A stretch of 35,347 nt of DNA from Siminovitchia sp047228825 (GTDB lineage Bacteria; Bacillota; Bacilli; Bacillales; Bacillaceae_C), in assembly GCF_047228825.1 (NCBI RefSeq), contig NZ_JBFEGN010000040.1:1-35347 (forward strand). The letters run 5' to 3'. Below, one piece after another: positions 7,725 to 17,066 of this stretch. The position numbers and the translations under genes were made by a program. Under the pieces are notes generated by a model. That model saw nothing but the letters and a program-made list of their open reading frames with translations, was not told the DNA's origin and did not search any database. Position 1 is the stretch's first letter, and each line of letters starts with the position of its first letter.

Positions 7725-9104
7725 TTAATTCCGTACTAAAGGTAAATGAATAGCGCCATGATTAATTGTTAATGCTGCTTCTTGAATCCCCTCAACAAAG
7801 CTAGGGTGAGGATAGATCATGCTGATAAGTTCATCTGCTGTCGCTTCTAATTGAAGAGCAATTGTGGCTTGGGCTATAAATTCAGTAGCGTGAGGAGAAA
7901 GCAGATGTACACCTAGAAGCCTTCCTAAACTCTTATCTGTAATGACTTTGATAAATCCGGCTGGTTCACCTTCAATTAGTGCTCTGCCATTTGCACGAAT
8001 GGGAAATACCCCTTCTTCAATATTAAATCCTCTACTCCGAGCTTCCTCAGCTGTAAGACCTACAGAAGCTGCCTCCGGGTGCGTATAGACGCATTTAGGC
8101 ACATAATCATAGACTACGGGATTAGGTGATAAACCAAGCACATGTTCAACGGCTACTTTTCCCTCAGCCATAGCAACATGAGCTAGCATAAGCGAAGTAG
8201 AGCAATCGCCGATCGCATAAATCCCCGGAAGATTCGTTCTTTGATAATGGTCGACTTTGATTTTTCCCTGTTCAACAATGATGCCGTTTTTCTCTAACAT
8301 TAATGGGTCAAACACCGCTTCTCTGCCGACAGCTACCAATACCTTTTCAGATTTAATACTTTCAACCCCTGCCAAGTCTATCTTAAGTTGGTTAGAGGAG
8401 TCTTTCACAATTTGGATGACTTTTTTGTTTAAAGAAAATTCAACCCCCATTTTTTCTAAACACTCTTTAAGCTGGGATGAAATATCCTTATCCATGTTCG
8501 ATAAAATTCGATCTGCTGCTTCAATAACATGTACCTTTACACCTAGTTCGGCAAATATATTAGCAAATTCTATCCCAATTACTCCCCCACCAATGATTGA
8601 AAGAGATTTCGGCAGTTTTTCCAAAGAATGAATTTCATCACTTGTTAGTACACCTGGCAATTCAATGCCAGTGATGGGAGGAAGCGCTGGTTTGCTTCCT
8701 GTGGCAAGAATAATGTTATCTGCTGTAAGAGAAAGATCTTTATTTTCATTGACGATTACTCTCATATCACCGTCAAGAGACGCTATTCCTTCGATTACGT
8801 TAATTTTTCCTGCCTTAAGTAAGCTTTCAATTCCTTTTCTTAACTGTTGTACAGTCTTTTCTTTACGCGAGAAAATAGTTTCCCAAGGTACATCGGCATC
8901 CTCGTTCTTATAAAATAATTCTTTACTTTTCGCCCAAGTATGGGACGAATCCAATAGGCTTTTTGTCGGAATACATCCGACATTCAAGCAAGTACCTCCC
9001 AATTGTTTCTTTTCAATAAGCGTAACTTTTTTACCTAATTGGCTAGCTCTTAAAGCTGCGGTGTAGCCCCCGGGTCCACCGCCAATAACGATCACCTCAT
9101 TCAT
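7725..9104 (-). CDS. acoL: Dihydrolipoyl dehydrogenase, E3 of a 2-oxoacid/acetoin dehydrogenase complex
   Basis: A 459-residue flavoprotein disulfide reductase that reoxidises lipoyl groups on E2 with NAD+. FAD motif GGGPGG is at residues 8-13, the redox-active pair is C39/C44 in GGTCLNVGCIPTK, the NAD motif is GGGVIG, and the C-terminal dimer-interface motif YPHPSFVEG supplies the catalytic histidine region. It is the last gene of a four-gene run E1-alpha, E1-beta, E2, E3, starting 4 bases after the E2 stop, the order of Bacillus acoABCL. The symbol is given because of that order and the acetoin-type E1/E2; the physiological substrate could be another 2-oxo compound. Confidence 0.9.
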   Translation of the reverse strand: MNEVIVIGGGPGGYTAALRASQLGKKVTLIEKKQLGGTCLNVGCIPTKSLLDSSHTWAKSKELFYKNEDADVPWETIFSRKEKTVQQLRKGIESLLKAGKINVIEGIASLDGDMRVIVNENKDLSLTADNIILATGSKPALPPITGIELPGVLTSDEIHSLEKLPKSLSIIGGGVIGIEFANIFAELGVKVHVIEAADRILSNMDKDISSQLKECLEKMGVEFSLNKKVIQIVKDSSNQLKIDLAGVESIKSEKVLVAVGREAVFDPLMLEKNGIIVEQGKIKVDHYQRTNLPGIYAIGDCSTSLMLAHVAMAEGKVAVEHVLGLSPNPVVYDYVPKCVYTHPEAASVGLTAEEARSRGFNIEEGVFPIRANGRALIEGEPAGFIKVITDKSLGRLLGVHLLSPHATEFIAQATIALQLEATADELISMIYPHPSFVEGIQEAALTINHGAIHLPLVRN

Positions 9105-9108
9105 TTGT

Positions 9109-10449
9109 TTATCTCCCTTTCACTAAGAGTCGTAGCGGTTCCTGGATATAATAATCGATTGTGTTCAAAAATCTTGCAGCCTCAACACCATCTAATGCGC
9201 GGTGGTCGAAAGATAGTGATAACGTCAGCATGGAACGTCTAACAACGTCGCCACCCTGATAAATTGGTTTTTCAATGATACGTCCAACACCTAGAATGCC
9301 CGTTTCTGGTGGATTAATAATAGGTGCAAAGCCATCAATATTCATCATTCCTAAATTACTAATTGTAAAAGTGCTTCCACGTATTTCATCAGCTGTAAGT
9401 TTATTTTCTTTCGCTCTTTCAGTTAAATCCCGTAATACATCAGCGATTTCCAAAATACTCTGTTGGTTAGCTTCAAATATAACAGGAACCACTAAACCTT
9501 CTTCTACTGAAACTGCAACACCCATATTCACTACTTTGTGATAAGTTATTTGATTTTCATCACACCAAGCATTTAGAATAGGATGCTTCTCTAAAGCATT
9601 GGCAACAATTTTTATTAGAAAATGAGTAATTGTAAGTTTAATACCTTTTTCTTTATACTCAGTGGATAAAATAGATAAAGCTGAGACGAGTGCAGTTACA
9701 TCTACTTCCCGTTGAATGGTCACATGAGGGATCCTTTTCCAGCTTTCAGACATTCGTTCTGCAATCACTTTACGAATACCGGACATTGGTTCAGTGACAC
9801 TTGTCAGGCTTCCGTATTGCGTAGACTTTATATTAACCGTATCAGAGGAATTAAATTGTTGGGCTATTACGTCAGGAAGCATGATTCGTTTTTGTTGTTG
9901 AATCTCTTCCCACTCAATACCATGTTGCTGCGCGTACTTCTTGGCAAGTGGAGAAATGGCTGGCTGTTTTTTAGTTTCCAGTTCTATATCACGGGAAACT
10001 ATCACTCCATTAGGACCTGATGGCTTAATATCTTGCATGGATCTCCCTTGCTCTCTGACTATTTTCTTTGCATATGGGGTCGCTTTTATATAACTTAAAG
10101 AACGAGGCTGAGTTTCTTTTGAATCTGCTTCCTGATTCGCTTCTATATGCGGCTTTTTATTAACTTCACTTTGCGTTGTGTCTAAGCCTAAATATTCATT
10201 AATATCCTCATTTTCTTGTGCAATGATAGCTATAGGTTCCCCAACTTTTGCCGTTTCACCTTCCGGAATGAAAATATGGCGTAACACTCCTGTTTCTGGG
10301 GCCTCTACAGCGTTAGTAATTTTATCTGTTTCGACTTCAAAAAGGGGCTCTCCACTTTTTATAATATTACCTGGTTCTGTTAACCAGTTGGAAACTGTCC
10401 CCTCTGTCATTGTTAATCCAAATTTAGGCATAGTAATAACGACTGCCAT
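9109..10449 (-). CDS. acoC: Dihydrolipoamide acyltransferase, E2 of an acetoin-type dehydrogenase complex
   Basis: A 446-residue E2. One N-terminal lipoyl domain has its lipoylated lysine at K43 in ETDKITN, a form typical of acetoin dehydrogenase E2. A peripheral subunit-binding domain follows (ATPYAKKIVREQG to GPNGVIVSRDI, about residues 123-155), then a second partial copy (ISPLAKKYAQQHGIEWEEI). The C-terminal acyltransferase core ends with SFDHRALDG, with catalytic H416 and D420. It transfers the acyl group formed by E1 to CoA. The start at 10449 has GAGGGAGTG upstream, 24 bases after the E1-beta stop. Confidence 0.9.
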   Translation of the reverse strand: MAVVITMPKFGLTMTEGTVSNWLTEPGNIIKSGEPLFEVETDKITNAVEAPETGVLRHIFIPEGETAKVGEPIAIIAQENEDINEYLGLDTTQSEVNKKPHIEANQEADSKETQPRSLSYIKATPYAKKIVREQGRSMQDIKPSGPNGVIVSRDIELETKKQPAISPLAKKYAQQHGIEWEEIQQQKRIMLPDVIAQQFNSSDTVNIKSTQYGSLTSVTEPMSGIRKVIAERMSESWKRIPHVTIQREVDVTALVSALSILSTEYKEKGIKLTITHFLIKIVANALEKHPILNAWCDENQITYHKVVNMGVAVSVEEGLVVPVIFEANQQSILEIADVLRDLTERAKENKLTADEIRGSTFTISNLGMMNIDGFAPIINPPETGILGVGRIIEKPIYQGGDVVRRSMLTLSLSFDHRALDGVEAARFLNTIDYYIQEPLRLLVKGR

Positions 10450-10473
10450 TACACTCCCTCTTTCCTTTATGAA

Positions 10474-11451
10474 TTACCACCGGGCCTTCAATACAGCTGA
10501 TACAACCGTTTCAACTTGTGGAATGACATGCTTTTCAAGTGGCGGACTAAAGGGAATAGGTGTAAATGCCGCACCTACCCGGATGATGGGTGCATCCAAA
10601 TATTCCAGGATATTTTCACTCACTGAAGCAGCAATTTCCCCTCCTACGCCACCAGTTTTAACAGCTTCATGAGCTATAACAAGACGATGGGTCTTTTTAA
10701 CAGATTCATAAATCGTATCGAGATCCATCGGTACAATCGTTCGCAAATCAATCACTTCCGCTTCTATTCCATGATGGGTACTTAACTGTGACGTAGCCTC
10801 TAAGCATTTCCCTAACATAGCTGAATAAGAGACGATCGTTACATCTTTTCCTTCTCTTACGACAGCGGCTTTGCCAATAGGGATTAAAACCTCTCCATCC
10901 GGAACGGGGCCTTTTTGGTTAAATAACTGTTTGTGCTCAAAATAAATAACCGGGTTTTGATCACGAATTGCTGCCTTTAGTAATCCTTTCGCATCAGCAG
11001 GATTCGATGGAATCACTACTTTTAGACCTGGGATATGCAGAAACAAAGCTTCAAGAGATTGTGAATGCTGAGCTGCTGCTGACTGTGTCACACCATCCGG
11101 AGCACGCAATACAAGTGGAAGCGTCCCTTGTCCGCCGAACATATATCGAATCTTTGCCATCTGATTCAAGACCTCATCCATGGCAACCCCGATAAAGTCT
11201 GCAAAGTGCATATCAATAACCGGTACAGCACCGGCTAGAGCAGCTCCAATACCTGACCCAACAATGGCGGTTTCTGAAATAGGCGTATCACGAACCCTTT
11301 CCAGACCAAATTCTTTTGGGAGCCCTTTAAACTGACCAAAAATTCCACCTTGGCTTGCTATGTCTTCACCCATAATAAATACTCGTCCATCTCGTCGCAT
11401 TTCTTCCTGCATAGCTTCTAAAGTTGCTTGGGAAAAAGAGATATTACGCAT
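10474..11451 (-). CDS. acoB: TPP-dependent dehydrogenase E1 component, beta subunit
   Basis: A 325-residue protein with the transketolase-like pyrimidine-binding fold followed by the transketolase C-terminal domain. Recognisable stretches include MGEDIASQGGIFGQFKGL near the N-terminus, DTPISETAIVGSGIGAAL (catalytic glutamate region) and the C-terminal HEAVKTGGVGGEIAA. It pairs with the alpha subunit to form the alpha2beta2 E1. Its first 8 bases overlap the end of the alpha gene, showing translational coupling. It is about the usual length for AcoB/PdhB. Confidence 0.92.
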   Translation of the reverse strand: MRNISFSQATLEAMQEEMRRDGRVFIMGEDIASQGGIFGQFKGLPKEFGLERVRDTPISETAIVGSGIGAALAGAVPVIDMHFADFIGVAMDEVLNQMAKIRYMFGGQGTLPLVLRAPDGVTQSAAAQHSQSLEALFLHIPGLKVVIPSNPADAKGLLKAAIRDQNPVIYFEHKQLFNQKGPVPDGEVLIPIGKAAVVREGKDVTIVSYSAMLGKCLEATSQLSTHHGIEAEVIDLRTIVPMDLDTIYESVKKTHRLVIAHEAVKTGGVGGEIAASVSENILEYLDAPIIRVGAAFTPIPFSPPLEKHVIPQVETVVSAVLKARW

Positions 11452-12436
11452 AGTCTATTTCCTCCTCTACATACAAATCTTTAAATGCTTCCTCTGGTTC
11501 AGGGAAAGGACTTTCTTCGGCAAATTTAACAGCTGCCTCAATTTCCTCTTTCACTTTTTCCTCAATTACTTTTAATTGCTCTTCTGTTAATAGCCCCTCC
11601 TTCAAAACCTTTACCATAAATTTCTTTAATGGATCATTTACCTCCATCTGGTTTAGTACTTCTTCTCTAGTTCGATATTTTTCCGGGTCGCCAACAAAGT
11701 GACCTTTGATTCGATAAGTCTTGCATTCTATTAAAGTAGGACCCTCTCCATGTCTTGCCCGTTCAACAGCTTCACTAGCAGCCTGATACACTTCAAAAAC
11801 ATTGTTTCCATCAACAATAACACTTGGCATAGCATAAGAAGAACCCCGAATTGAGATATCTGTTACCGGAGTTGCTTCATGCAATGGCGTGGTAGATGCC
11901 CACTGGTTATTTTCACAAATAAATACTGCTGGGAGATTCCAAACAGAGGCTAAATTTAGCGCTTCATGAAATGTTCCCCTATTACTCGCTCCATCCCCAA
12001 AGAAACAAACCGCAACCTCTTTCCCTTTACGTAATTGAGTAGCGAGGGCAGCACCAACGGCCAAGTTAAAACCTCCCCCTACCACACCATTTGCTCCAAG
12101 CATCCCAATTCCAAAATCGGCTATATGCATCGATCCGCCCTTCCCTTTGCAGTAGCCTGTTTTACGTCCGTATAATTCCGCCATACACCGATTAATGTCA
12201 GCACCCTTTGCAATGGTATGACCATGTCCTCGATGAGTACTCGTAATATAATCCTCTTTTTCAAGTGCAGAGCAAACACCAACAGCAGTCGCTTCTTCTC
12301 CGATGTAAAGATGTACAAATCCTGGAATATCACCCGCTAAGAATTTTTCGTTCACTACCTCTTCAAAGCGTCTAATAAGCAACATACGATAATACCATTC
12401 TTGTAAAAGGTCAGCTGAAATTGTTTCCTGAACCAA
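11444..12436 (-). CDS. acoA: TPP-dependent dehydrogenase E1 component, alpha subunit
   Basis: About 330 residues. The thiamine-diphosphate motif runs from GDGASNRGTFHEALN to ENN, and GKGGSMHIADF together with STHRGHGHTIAKG is characteristic of acetoin dehydrogenase/PDH E1-alpha. It decarboxylates or cleaves the 2-oxo (or acetoin) substrate and reductively acylates the E2 lipoyl group. No ATG fits: GTG at 12445 overlaps the ribosome site, whereas TTG at 12436 stands 9 bases after AAGGGG, so the TTG is chosen. It has its own promoter and operator upstream (12458-12483). The surrounding dehydrogenases suggest acetoin or 2,3-butanediol-like substrates, as inference. Confidence 0.9.
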   Translation of the reverse strand: MVQETISADLLQEWYYRMLLIRRFEEVVNEKFLAGDIPGFVHLYIGEEATAVGVCSALEKEDYITSTHRGHGHTIAKGADINRCMAELYGRKTGYCKGKGGSMHIADFGIGMLGANGVVGGGFNLAVGAALATQLRKGKEVAVCFFGDGASNRGTFHEALNLASVWNLPAVFICENNQWASTTPLHEATPVTDISIRGSSYAMPSVIVDGNNVFEVYQAASEAVERARHGEGPTLIECKTYRIKGHFVGDPEKYRTREEVLNQMEVNDPLKKFMVKVLKEGLLTEEQLKVIEEKVKEEIEAAVKFAEESPFPEPEEAFKDLYVEEEIDYA

Positions 12437-12457
12437 TAAAAACACCCCTTATCCTTT

Positions 12458-12483
12458 ATTTGTAAGTGCTTACAAATAGTATA
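12458..12483 (-). promoter_or_regulatory. Operator palindrome and -10 element of the aco operon
   Basis: A perfect 20-bp palindrome, ATTTGTAAGTGCTTACAAAT, lies at 12458-12477. Immediately upstream in transcription sense is TATACT (12483-12478), a good -10. A repressor bound here would cover the transcription start. The best candidate binder is the MocR-type regulator encoded just upstream. No sigma-54 -24/-12 element was found, unlike B. subtilis aco. Confidence 0.65.
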
Positions 12484-12515
12484 AGAGGTGGCAAGTTAAT
12501 ATCCTATAACCAATG

Positions 12516-13988
12516 TTATAAATGGTATGAATAATATTCATTAATAGCAAGATCAATACGTTCAATCCCATCCTTAAGAGCGTTTAATGAGGGATGTGTA
12601 AATGCTAACCGGATGTAATTTTCGTATAATCCTACCCCACTCATCCAACTACCAGGCACAAATAAAACACCCTTTTCAATTGCTATTTGCAGCAATCTTT
12701 CGGATATAATACCTTTAGGGATTTTGCACCATAAAAAAACGCCTCCGTCAGGTAGTCTACACTGAAGGTTAGGTCTGTCTTTTAAAAGGTCCTTTATTAA
12801 GGATAGACGCCTTCGGTATGATTGCCGAAGTTTTTCAATATGGTTCGATAATCTTCCTTCCTCTAAATAAACTTGTACAGCAATTTGAGTTAAATTATTA
12901 CTATGCAAATCAATTCTTTGCTTAATCTTTACAAGATTCGAAATGATCCCTTCATCCGCAACCAATACTGCCACACGAAGAGTCGGAAATAAATATTTCG
13001 AGAATGATTGAAGGTGGATAACCATATTATCTGTATCCAATGCCTTGAAGGATGGAATTGGATTTTCTTCATAATAGAGCAAACTAAAAGGGTCGTCTTC
13101 AACAATTGGAACTTTATATTTTTTGGCAAGCTCTAATAATTCCTTCCTCCTCTGCAAAGAGATAGTAATACCTGTCGGGTTTTGAAAGGTTGGATTTAAA
13201 TAGATAAACTTAACTGGAAACTGCATGAGCAAGTTCTCAATGTTATCAGTTTTTATTCCTTGTTCATCTAGGGTAATCCGTAAAGTTTTTGCACCAGTGG
13301 CAGCAAAGGCATCCGAAGCTCCAAGAAATCCGGGTTCTTCCATGATGACATAATCTCCAGGACCTAAAAACAAACGGCTAATTAAATCAACTCCCTGCAT
13401 TGCACCAGAAACAATCATGATCTCTTGTTCATTTGCATATATTCCCCTCTCGGAAAGCCAATCTTTGAGCACAAAAATTAAGGGCTCATATCCTTGAGTA
13501 GGTGCAGGCAGTTGCAGCAAGATTGGATTTTTCCGAAGATGCTCTGCAAAGCATTGGCTAAAATCAATTCCAGGATGGACTTCTGGTGCTGTCCCAACAC
13601 CACCAAAAGGAATTAGGCGAGAGTCTCTGCCCAGCCGCATAATTTTTTCCATGCCATGATTTACTTTTTCGGTTTGATAGGCAAAATTCTTATGCCAAGT
13701 GACGGCTTGTTCTGTCTTTTCAATTCTTGGTCCTCGCATGATAAAGGTTCCACTGCCCTGTTGGCTCCTGACGATTCCACGTGATTTCAATTCCTCATAT
13801 GCTAAAGTAAGAGTCATCCGACTGACATTCAATAACGTGGCCATCTTTCGTTCAGATGGAAGACGAATGCCAGGTTTCAACTTCCCTTCATGAACCATTT
13901 GCTCTATTTGCTGCGAAATTTGTTTATATAAGGGCTTTCTATTATCTGAATCAACGTTGATTTGTTCCCATATTACTGTCGACAACAA
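12516..13988 (-). CDS. MocR/GabR-type regulator: GntR DNA-binding domain fused to an aminotransferase-like domain
   Basis: About 490 residues. The N-terminal 75 hold a GntR winged helix (KPLYKQISQQIEQM, RLPSERKMATLLNVSR, RSQQGSGTF). The rest is a class I aminotransferase fold with the PLP lysine at about K331 in SFSKYLFPTLR, and the PLP-contacting N and D/Y residues in LNPTFQNPTG. Such proteins sense amino compounds or PLP adducts and control neighbouring catabolic genes. The gene lies 9 bases after dctM and is transcribed with the TRAP genes, upstream of aco. GTG at 13994 overlaps the AGGAG ribosome site, so one of the TTG codons (13988 or 13985) is the likely start. Confidence 0.9.
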   Translation of the reverse strand: MLSTVIWEQINVDSDNRKPLYKQISQQIEQMVHEGKLKPGIRLPSERKMATLLNVSRMTLTLAYEELKSRGIVRSQQGSGTFIMRGPRIEKTEQAVTWHKNFAYQTEKVNHGMEKIMRLGRDSRLIPFGGVGTAPEVHPGIDFSQCFAEHLRKNPILLQLPAPTQGYEPLIFVLKDWLSERGIYANEQEIMIVSGAMQGVDLISRLFLGPGDYVIMEEPGFLGASDAFAATGAKTLRITLDEQGIKTDNIENLLMQFPVKFIYLNPTFQNPTGITISLQRRKELLELAKKYKVPIVEDDPFSLLYYEENPIPSFKALDTDNMVIHLQSFSKYLFPTLRVAVLVADEGIISNLVKIKQRIDLHSNNLTQIAVQVYLEEGRLSNHIEKLRQSYRRRLSLIKDLLKDRPNLQCRLPDGGVFLWCKIPKGIISERLLQIAIEKGVLFVPGSWMSGVGLYENYIRLAFTHPSLNALKDGIERIDLAINEYYSYHL

Positions 13989-13997
13989 GCTCACTCC

Positions 13998-15287
13998 TTA
14001 CCCCCTCATGCCTAACAAGCTTGGCAGCAATAAACTAATCGCTGGAATATATGTAACTAATAGTAATACAATGATCGCCGCAATAACAAAAGGGATCACC
14101 CCAATGGATACTTCTTTTAGTGAGAGTCCTGTTAATCCGCAAGCCACATATAGGTCAAGACCGACTGGTGGTGTAACTAGGCCAATTGCTAGATTCATTG
14201 TCATTAAAACCCCAAAATGCACTGGATCTATTCCCATAGCACCTAGAATTGGAACGAAAATCGGTAAGAAAATATAATAAGCAGAGATGGCATCAACAAA
14301 CATACCTGCTATTAATAGAATAATATTAATCATTAATAATATTGTGTATTTTTCCGGTGCAATACTCATAAGCGCGTTTGCCATATCCTCAGCAATTCCT
14401 TCTACTGTAATTAACCACGCAAAGGTTGATGCTGAAGCAACAATTAACATGATCATGGCAGTTGTTTTGGCTGATTGAAGCAAAATTCTTGGAATTTCCT
14501 TTATTTTAATCTCTTTATAAATAAATAAACCTACAATCAATCCGTAAAAAACAGCAACAACGGCTGATTCAGTCGGTGTAAACACTCCGGAGTAAATTCC
14601 GCCCAATATAATGATAGGTGCCAGTAAACCCCAAGAAGCATCTTTAAATGCTGCCCATATTTCTTTTTTGTTTGCTTTTGGTAATGTAGGAATTCCTTGT
14701 TTTTTAGCGATAAAGTAACTGAATATCGCTAAAACTAGTCCCATTAAAAGCCCTGGTATAATACCAGCAATGAACAATTCTCCAATTGAAACTTCAGCAA
14801 CTACACCATAGACAATATAAGCTATACTAGGAGGGAGAATAATTCCAATTCCACCTGCAGTTGCTAAAAGACCAGCTGACATTTCCTTACGATAGCCATG
14901 TTTAACCATTGCCGGAATAATAATCGACCCAACTGCTGCCATAGTTGCAGGTCCTGAACCAGAAATAGCAGCAAAAAAGCAAGCAGCCACAACCGAAACA
15001 ATAGCGAGTCCACCAGTATAGTGTCCTGTCAAAGTTTGTGCAAGTTGAATCAACCGTCGAGAGATTCCAGCCATTTCCAAAATTAACCCTGCTAAAAAAA
15101 AGAAAGGTATGGCTAAAAGGGTAAATTTAGTTAAAGAAGAATGCAGCGTTGTTGGCAATGATTGAATCGGCAGATCAAATACGATTAATGTAGCAGCTGT
15201 CGATAACCCTAAAGCAATTGCAATAGGCATGTTTAAAAATAGTAATAAGAAAAATACCACAAATAAGAAAATAGCCGTTACACTCAT
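13998..15287 (-). CDS. dctM: TRAP transporter large permease (DctM)
   Basis: A 429-residue protein with about twelve membrane helices, typical length for DctM. Family stretches include FLNMPIAIALGLS, AIPFFFLAGLILEMAGISRR, ISGSGPATMAAVGSIIIPAM and ILPPSIAYIVYGVVAEVSIG. DctM forms the sodium-coupled transport channel fed by the periplasmic or lipid-anchored DctP. Its start overlaps the dctQ stop by 4 bases. The substrate is set by DctP and is not readable. Confidence 0.93.
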   Translation of the reverse strand: MSVTAIFLFVVFFLLLFLNMPIAIALGLSTAATLIVFDLPIQSLPTTLHSSLTKFTLLAIPFFFLAGLILEMAGISRRLIQLAQTLTGHYTGGLAIVSVVAACFFAAISGSGPATMAAVGSIIIPAMVKHGYRKEMSAGLLATAGGIGIILPPSIAYIVYGVVAEVSIGELFIAGIIPGLLMGLVLAIFSYFIAKKQGIPTLPKANKKEIWAAFKDASWGLLAPIIILGGIYSGVFTPTESAVVAVFYGLIVGLFIYKEIKIKEIPRILLQSAKTTAMIMLIVASASTFAWLITVEGIAEDMANALMSIAPEKYTILLMINIILLIAGMFVDAISAYYIFLPIFVPILGAMGIDPVHFGVLMTMNLAIGLVTPPVGLDLYVACGLTGLSLKEVSIGVIPFVIAAIIVLLLVTYIPAISLLLPSLLGMRG

Positions 15288-15778
15288 TTAATTTCCCCCT
15301 TCTTTTTTTCTTTCTTTATTTCCACGAGATACCCTTCCCAAAATCGGAAAGTACATAGGAAAGCACCTAGAGGAACAGATAGACCCATAATCCACTCGGG
15401 TAGCCCCATAGCTGGCGTCTTTTGGCCATACCCATGCTGCTGCATAACCATTTCAATACCGTACCAAAAAAGTACTACAAAAAATATGGAGGTTAAGCAT
15501 CCTACCAGAAATATGATAAGAATCCTAAAACGTCTTGGTAATAAATCAGTTAATAACGCAAAGCCCAGATGTCCGTTTTCTCTAGCAAGTAGGGCAGCAC
15601 CAATAAATATAATAAATGCAAAAATATTAGTAGTTAATTCCTCAGTCATTGAAAATGATAAATGAAAAAAATGCCTAGAAAGTACATTTGCCATCGTTAT
15701 GATACATATAACGGACATAAATATAATGAGAATCCATTCCTCCAACTTAACAAATAACCTCAATATTTTCCCCACCAT
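15284..15778 (-). CDS. dctQ: TRAP transporter small permease (DctQ)
   Basis: About 164 residues with four membrane helices. The DctQ hallmarks are LEEWILIIFMSVI near the start, NVLSRHFF, the conserved SMTEELTTNIFAFIIFIGAA helix, and GHLGFALLTDLLP. The start is uncertain: ATG at 15778 is used; GTG at 15835 lies further upstream, and TTG at 15763 has a better ribosome site (GGTGGGG). It precedes dctM and is separated from dctP by hairpins. Confidence 0.88.
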   Translation of the reverse strand: MVGKILRLFVKLEEWILIIFMSVICIITMANVLSRHFFHLSFSMTEELTTNIFAFIIFIGAALLARENGHLGFALLTDLLPRRFRILIIFLVGCLTSIFFVVLFWYGIEMVMQQHGYGQKTPAMGLPEWIMGLSVPLGAFLCTFRFWEGYLVEIKKEKKKGEIK

Positions 15779-15841
15779 TCTAATTGATATGTAAATAAAT
15801 TGGCTTTTTATATTTGTATTGTTGGATAGACTCACGAGTTG

Positions 15842-15879
15842 GATTTACATTCCGATAGATGGTTCTCGGAATGTAAATC
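15842..15879. repeat. Strong hairpin between dctP and dctQ
   Basis: A perfect 12-bp inverted repeat, GATTTACATTCC (15842-15853) and GGAATGTAAATC (15868-15879), with a 14-base loop. It is not followed by a U-tract in the direction of the TRAP genes. It lies just before dctQ and could be an mRNA-stabilising or processing structure, or an operator. Confidence 0.6.
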
Positions 15880-15943
15880 AAATCACTAGTCTTTTTTTAC
15901 AATACAAATAATTACAAAGCTAAATAAAGCAATTAGAAAAGGT

Positions 15944-15971
15944 AAAAAGGGGCAAGCTATCTCCCCTTTTT
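15944..15971 (-). terminator. Intra-operon terminator after dctP
   Basis: AAAAAGGGG (15944-15952) pairs with CCCCTTTTT (15963-15971) around a 10-base loop, starting 6 bases after the dctP stop; in transcript sense the 3' arm ends in five U. Partial termination here would make the binding protein more abundant than the permeases. Confidence 0.8.
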
Positions 15972-15976
15972 AAACA

Positions 15977-17002
15977 TTAATTTTTAAAAGCATCTAACAA
16001 ATCTTTTCCAACTATTTTTTCGTATTGATCAATAACAGGCTGCACTTCTTTTTGGAAAACCTCTATTTGTTCTGGCGTTAGCTCAACGACCTCCATACCT
16101 TTCTCTTTTAGTTCTGCAAGTATTTCTTCATTTTGTTTCCTATTTAACTCAATTTGATATTTTGCAGCCTCTTGAGCTGTTTCTTTTATGATCTTTTGCG
16201 TTTCTTCATCCAATCCATCGAAAAGCTTTTTATTCATTCCAAAAACGATCGGATCATACATATAATTCCAAACCGTTAAATAATCTTGAACCTCAGATAA
16301 TTTAGAATTCAAAATAATTGGCAGCGGATTTTCTTGACCATCAATTACTCCTTGTTGCAAGGAAGTAAAGACTTCACTCCAGTTCATCACTGTTGGATCC
16401 CCGCCAAATTTTTTAAATGTATCGACCATCATTTCCATAGATGGAGTTCTTATCTTTAACCCTTTTATATCTTCTGGAGTAACGATAGGATGCTTGCTAT
16501 TCGTAATTTGGCGGTAACCACTCTCACCAAAAGCTAATGGCTCGATCCCATTTTCTCTAATTATTTCCATTAATTTTTGTCCACCTTCACCATTCATGGC
16601 TTTATCGGCTTGCTCATAATTAGGAATTAACCATGGAAGTGATGGTGTAGCAAATTTTTCATCGAGTACGCTATAAATGATCGTAGAGTGAACAGAAATA
16701 TCCGTAGAACCATTTTGAAGTGCCTCTAAACCTTTTGGCTGATTTCCGTTTGAAAGTGATTCATTCGCATATATTTTCATTTTAATATGGCCATTTGTTT
16801 TTTCTTCAACATCTTGAGCCCATTTCTTTGCAGCAACACCCCATGTATCCTGCTCTGAAACGGTAATACTTACTTTTAAATTCATTTTATCTTTTTTGTC
16901 GTTTCCGCTAGATTTACCCCCGCCCGTTTGTTTACTGCATCCAATAAGGGTTATGGCTACAAGCAATAATATTGTTAGACCCCTACCAAAAAACTTCTTC
17001 AT
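15977..17002 (-). CDS. dctP: TRAP transporter substrate-binding lipoprotein (DctP)
   Basis: A 341-residue solute receptor. It has a lipoprotein signal peptide with lipobox LIGC and acylated C22, then a Ser/Gly/Lys linker. The DctP fold follows: GYRQITNSKHPIVTPEDIKG, LKIRTPSMEMMVDTFKKFGG with the arginine that usually binds a carboxylate, then SLQQGVIDGQENPLPIIL. The conserved arginine suggests an organic acid ligand. The ATG at 17002 follows GGGGGAAGG. A terminator directly after the gene allows higher expression than of dctQM. Confidence 0.92.
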   Translation of the reverse strand: MKKFFGRGLTILLLVAITLIGCSKQTGGGKSSGNDKKDKMNLKVSITVSEQDTWGVAAKKWAQDVEEKTNGHIKMKIYANESLSNGNQPKGLEALQNGSTDISVHSTIIYSVLDEKFATPSLPWLIPNYEQADKAMNGEGGQKLMEIIRENGIEPLAFGESGYRQITNSKHPIVTPEDIKGLKIRTPSMEMMVDTFKKFGGDPTVMNWSEVFTSLQQGVIDGQENPLPIILNSKLSEVQDYLTVWNYMYDPIVFGMNKKLFDGLDEETQKIIKETAQEAAKYQIELNRKQNEEILAELKEKGMEVVELTPEQIEVFQKEVQPVIDQYEKIVGKDLLDAFKN

Positions 17003-17066
17003 CGTCCTTCCCCCTTGTAAAATTTTTTGTTCCTTTTATTTAAAATAATCAAAAAAATGGCCATAG

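Noticed and set aside
12420..12520. Sigma-54 promoter for aco
   Set aside because: No GG-N10-GC spacing was found, and no AcoR-type activator gene is present in the window.
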